Assembly (NCBI GenBank): GCA_002350845.1 | Contig: DEFL01000026.1 | Location: forward strand, 31,448-95,447 | Direction of reading: 5' to 3' | DNA from: Christensenella sp. UBA2853 | GTDB lineage: Bacteria; Bacillota; Clostridia; Christensenellales; Aristaeellaceae | DNA: 64,000 nucleotides | Shown: in pieces, positions 60,867 to 64,000 of the stretch | Position numbering within the stretch: the first letter of the stretch is position 1 | Layout of the letters: every line of letters begins with the position of its first letter | The notes under the pieces: model-generated | Seen by the model: the letters and a program-made list of their open reading frames with translations, nothing else | Databases searched by the model: none | What the model was told of the DNA's origin: nothing | Made by a program: the position numbers and the translations under genes

Positions 60867-60903
60867 AAAGCCGCTGGCATGAACAGAGCATGCCAGCGGC
60901 TTT
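60867..60903. terminator. Bidirectional terminator between BNR and PL11 genes
   Basis: AAAGCCGCTGGCATG (60867-60881) pairs with CATGCCAGCGGCTTT (60889-60903), with T runs on both sides. Confidence 0.85.
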
Positions 60904-61001
60904 CATTTGGCTGCAGGGTCAGATGCAGCTCAATCCGGTAAAGCTCCATCCGCCTTTTGGAGACGGGGGAGAAACCGATGATCTGAATCCATGACGCTTT
61001 T

Positions 61002-63830
61002 TTATTCAAAGCAGATATCCGTCCGTTTTCCAGGCAGCGGCGCTTCGTCGCCCAGATAGAAGGAGGCAAACCCGACCTGGTTGTAGCAGATATTCTGGTT
61101 GGCTGCGGAATTGCGGTACCACGGGTCATGCATGAGGCAGCGGATGCCGTATTCGGTGGGTGCCAGGGTCTGCATAATGACAATATGGTTCTCATTGTCT
61201 GTCAGGATGAGCTCTTCACGCCAGTCGCCGAACAGATCCGCCTTCAGGGTGGGGGTCTTCTTGCTGCCGGTGGAAATCAGTCCGGTGGTGAGGTAGGGAA
61301 GGAACTGAAGCGTATCCTGGTCCGGGACATGCACTTCGCTTCCGTTGCAGGCGTAGTGGGTCAGCCCCGGGCCGAACCAGACGGCATTTTCTCCCTGCGG
61401 GATGCCTCTGGGACAGTCGGTTTCGAGGAGAACCCGTCCGTCGGTCAGGCTGCGCACGCGGTGTCCGCACTCGGATCCGCCTGCCATGGCGCCCGGCCAG
61501 CGGTTGGAGAAGTTGCCGGCAACCGAGCCCTCATCGTCATCCCCGGAGAATTCACCGAAGATGAGGGAGCTTTCCTGAACGAGTCCATCCTTCTCCCGTC
61601 GGAGGCCGCGGTTGGGATCATGGGCTTCGGGTCCCGGCAGCCAGCCGAACTGATGTCCGGTGTGCCGGTTGTCCAGCGTATATTCCTCGGTGCCGGAATA
61701 GAGGCGGACATCCCCTTCGGCGTTGACCGGCAGCAGCGCGCTGCGGTCGCCGTGCTGAAGGCCTGCCCAGGCATTCCCGGGAGTCCTGCGGATTTCCTCG
61801 GTGGCCAGGTTTTCACCGAAGTCCGGCTGATGCCCGGTGCCGCCGAGCATGGGCAGGATATCCCCGCACAGGACCCGCGGGAGCAGGTATTTCCCGTCTT
61901 CGGAAAGGCTGAGGTTCATGCCCTTGAGCACGACCTCGTCCCGGCCGTCACGGTCGATATCCGCCATGTCCGTGAAATGGTTTCCGCGGGCGCGGTAGAG
62001 ATCCGGACCCTCGCCGAGCGTCCAGCAGGCGGGATTCTCGGAGTCAAAGATGGCCGGGGGCAGGAGCCTGTTTCCCTGCATGGTATAGGCGGCCATGGTG
62101 GTCCGCTGATAATACCCGCGCTGGATGACCGCGTAATAGTGTTCGCCGTCGAGGCACGCGACGCCGCCCGCATACCGGTTGGCGCGGTTGCCCTGGCCGT
62201 CTCCCCATACCGGGTACTTCCAGCGGTGCGCGAGGAAGTATCCGTCTTTCTCCTGCATGACCTGCACCTTGTAGCTGTCCATGGTGTCAGCGCCGGGCAG
62301 CGGAACGGTAATGGTGCAGAAGTTGCCGCGCTGGGTCATGGGATCCAGGGCAAAGTTGTCGCCGTCGGAAGCAACGGAGGTCCAGGGGAACGCGTAATCC
62401 ACGGTATCCAGGATCACGCCCTGTTGCCCGTCGTACCCGATGGCGGTCACATATTCCCGGTGCCCCGGGCCCATGGGGCCGATGTGATACGATTTGATCC
62501 AGGCTTTTTTGTCGGGATCATTCGGGCCGTCATTGCCCTCTGTAAACACGGGATAGCGGTAGCAGATGTCAAAGGCGTTGAAGAGCGACCACTTGCGTTT
62601 GAGGTCCTCCGTGTTGCCTTCACGGAAATCCCGGATGAAGCGGTCGGTGGTGCACTCGAGGCCTTCCTCGCCGCCGACGACGTGCTGCGAATCATTCGGA
62701 TAGACCACGCAGCCCTTATCCTTGTCCCAGAAGCCGACCCGGGTGCCCGGAGCCGTCTTCAGGATGATTTCCGCGCGGCCGTCGCGGTTGAAATCCTGGA
62801 CATGCAGCATGGTCTCATGATCATTGGAGGATTTCACGTTGTATCCCATATCGATGCGCATGAGGAGTTTGCCGCTGAGCTTATACACATCAATGTATTC
62901 CGGCGCGCTGAGATTGAAATCAGGGCTGTAAATCGGATCGGAGAACATGGGGTCCGGGCTTTCCGCGCGCCACTTCACGACGATCTCATACTCGCCGTCG
63001 CCGTCGAAATCGCCGACCGTCATGTCCTGCGTGTGGTACTCGGAAGACAGGCTCGTCTCGACCGCGCCGTCGGGCGTGCGGGCAAAAGGCAGGGATTCCC
63101 CGCAGTCGAGCGCGCGCACATAGCGGATGAAGGCCGCTTCCAGCTCTTTGTAGAGCGCGTCGGTGATTTTCCCGTTTTCAAGGCCGGACTTCAGCTCCAG
63201 CGGCGTGCCGAGATAACCGGAAAGCTTTCCGGTTACTTCGCCAAGGAACGCTTCGCTGACGGTCTCTCCGCTTTCATACGGCTCCCTGAAGGAGTGCAGG
63301 AGATCCATATCCACCCGGTACCAGTCCTCGCCGTTGTCCAGGCGGAACACGCTCCGGTCAAGTTTGCATCCGGGACCGACAGACACGCCGCGGTAGGTAA
63401 AATGCGCCAGCGGAACGCGTTCGGGCGGAGGGCACATCGGGATCCGATGCACCGCGGCGCGGAAGGCCTGGCCTTCGGCGCCGGGAAGAGATTCCAACAC
63501 AGGCAGCGAGGTTTCCTCGCGCGCGCCTTCCACACCGTCTGTCACAGGGGCTACCGCGTACACATCGCCCATCTGGCCTTCCGGATCCACATAGCAGCAG
63601 GGCGTGGTGTTCTTTTTGACAATCCCCGGGTTCCCGTCATACTGGCTTTCCGGCGCCACATCCCGGGGGCCGATCTCCGTCAGGCACTCCCAGGGGCCGT
63701 CGTTCCGTCTGCGGTACACCCGCCAGCAGATGCCGTCCGGCTCGTTCCCCAGATATCTCCAGCTCAGGTACATTCCATTTTCCAAACGGGCGGCTGTCAG
63801 CCCCCGGTTCAGGCGTTCCATCCTTCGCAT
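61002..63830 (-). CDS. Rhamnogalacturonan lyase, polysaccharide lyase family 11
   Basis: The 942-residue protein is an eight-bladed propeller lyase of the YesW/YesX type. It carries the repeated calcium loops DFDGDGEYEIVVKW, DFNRDGRAEIILKT and DIDRDGRDEVVLKG, and the family motif NAFDICYRYPVFTEGNDGPNDP. The enzyme cleaves the rhamnose-galacturonate backbone of rhamnogalacturonan I by beta-elimination with Ca2+. It lacks a signal peptide, so it works on imported fragments. AAGGAG precedes ATG 63830; longer frames to 63962 have no site. It belongs with the arabinan and pectin side-chain enzymes in this window. Confidence 0.9.
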   Translation of the reverse strand: MRRMERLNRGLTAARLENGMYLSWRYLGNEPDGICWRVYRRRNDGPWECLTEIGPRDVAPESQYDGNPGIVKKNTTPCCYVDPEGQMGDVYAVAPVTDGVEGAREETSLPVLESLPGAEGQAFRAAVHRIPMCPPPERVPLAHFTYRGVSVGPGCKLDRSVFRLDNGEDWYRVDMDLLHSFREPYESGETVSEAFLGEVTGKLSGYLGTPLELKSGLENGKITDALYKELEAAFIRYVRALDCGESLPFARTPDGAVETSLSSEYHTQDMTVGDFDGDGEYEIVVKWRAESPDPMFSDPIYSPDFNLSAPEYIDVYKLSGKLLMRIDMGYNVKSSNDHETMLHVQDFNRDGRAEIILKTAPGTRVGFWDKDKGCVVYPNDSQHVVGGEEGLECTTDRFIRDFREGNTEDLKRKWSLFNAFDICYRYPVFTEGNDGPNDPDKKAWIKSYHIGPMGPGHREYVTAIGYDGQQGVILDTVDYAFPWTSVASDGDNFALDPMTQRGNFCTITVPLPGADTMDSYKVQVMQEKDGYFLAHRWKYPVWGDGQGNRANRYAGGVACLDGEHYYAVIQRGYYQRTTMAAYTMQGNRLLPPAIFDSENPACWTLGEGPDLYRARGNHFTDMADIDRDGRDEVVLKGMNLSLSEDGKYLLPRVLCGDILPMLGGTGHQPDFGENLATEEIRRTPGNAWAGLQHGDRSALLPVNAEGDVRLYSGTEEYTLDNRHTGHQFGWLPGPEAHDPNRGLRREKDGLVQESSLIFGEFSGDDDEGSVAGNFSNRWPGAMAGGSECGHRVRSLTDGRVLLETDCPRGIPQGENAVWFGPGLTHYACNGSEVHVPDQDTLQFLPYLTTGLISTGSKKTPTLKADLFGDWREELILTDNENHIVIMQTLAPTEYGIRCLMHDPWYRNSAANQNICYNQVGFASFYLGDEAPLPGKRTDICFE

Positions 63831-63977
63831 ATCAGGTGCTCCTTTTTTATCTGCTTGTGTCCGGTCTCCGGGAATCATCCGGTTTGCCGGTTTTGTGTCG
63901 AGGGTCATGATAACCCAAAGACCGGCTGAATGCAATATGCGGGGAAGGACTGTATTCTTCATGTTATTTAGGCTCGG

Positions 63978-64000
63978 ACACCCGTGACTTCAGTCGTGGG
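63978..64000. mobile_element. Possible end of an IS200/IS605-type element
   Basis: The last bases contain CACCCGTGACTTCAGTCGTGGG, an imperfect palindrome of the type found at the ends of IS200/IS605 elements and TnpB-only relatives. The element itself would lie outside the window, so this is tentative. Confidence 0.35.

Larger units (their letters stand above)
60555..61001. other. Gap between the BNR gene and the PL11 lyase
   Basis: A 447-base gap between convergent genes. It holds a small ORF with a strong ribosome site (60645-60812) and a shared terminator at 60867-60903. No other gene is visible. Confidence 0.5.

Noticed and set aside
61128..63929. 933-codon plus-strand open frame
   Set aside because: It is antisense to the PL11 lyase, whose motifs are unmistakable; the frame results from GC-biased third positions.

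Overview
The window looks like chromosomal DNA of a fairly high-GC anaerobic Gram-positive bacterium of the Clostridia, probably from an animal gut or rumen. The grounds are strong AGGAGG-type ribosome binding sites, several TTG and GTG starts, Clostridia-type families (LplB/YtcP-like sugar ABC permeases, a zinc-ribbon integrase, a radical SAM pair with a MarR regulator, oligoendopeptidase F) and many plant-polysaccharide enzymes. A Christensenellales-like organism is my guess from gene content only.

Layout. 1-2.7 kb: end of a GH43 glycosidase, a BspA-type leucine-rich-repeat protein and a secreted protein with two cystatin-like repeats. 3.0-7.4 kb: sbcD-sbcC nuclease operon. 7.5-12.4 kb (minus strand): a cysteine-rich Fe-S type protein, a sugar-phosphate isomerase-like protein, a class M sirtuin overlapping a zinc-type macrodomain hydrolase, a ZIP metal transporter, and a chimeric gene joining a TetR DNA-binding head to the C-terminal tail of xylose isomerase. 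12.5-15.6 kb: isomerase-like, TolB-like propeller and Gfo/Idh/MocA genes. 15.7-17.8 kb: two tRNA-Ser genes followed by an AT-rich prophage remnant (integrase, lysin fragment). 17.8-19.1 kb: a second chimeric small gene and a DMT transporter.

19.2-29.8 kb is a carbohydrate locus: DUF1349 protein, AraC regulator, GH31, GH127, two ABC permeases, a solute-binding protein and a divergent AraC regulator. 29.8-37.9 kb holds small metabolic genes, the MarR/radical SAM pair cassette with a perfect inverted-repeat operator, and pepF. 38.0-43.2 kb has a GH127-like enzyme fused to a glyoxalase-fold domain, a GH2 enzyme and a PHP phosphatase. 43.5 kb carries an AbiEi-type antitoxin without a visible toxin partner. 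44.4-49.4 kb is a two-gene signalling operon: a propeller sensor with membrane domain, then a membrane PP2C/SpoIIE-type phosphatase with a degenerate GGDEF-like segment. 49.6-60.6 kb holds metallo-beta-lactamase-fold hydrolases, a MATE pump, small enzymes, an M50-like protease, an HD protein and a BNR-repeat hydrolase. 61.0-63.8 kb is a rhamnogalacturonan lyase (PL11), and the right edge shows a hairpin resembling an IS200/IS605 end.

The GH43, GH127, GH31, GH2, PL11, DUF1349 and ABC genes together point to intracellular breakdown of imported pectin or hemicellulose oligosaccharides. The most unusual feature is that three genes in 64 kb are joins of domains normally found in separate proteins; at least one of these keeps a convincing promoter and ribosome binding site, so they may be expressed.
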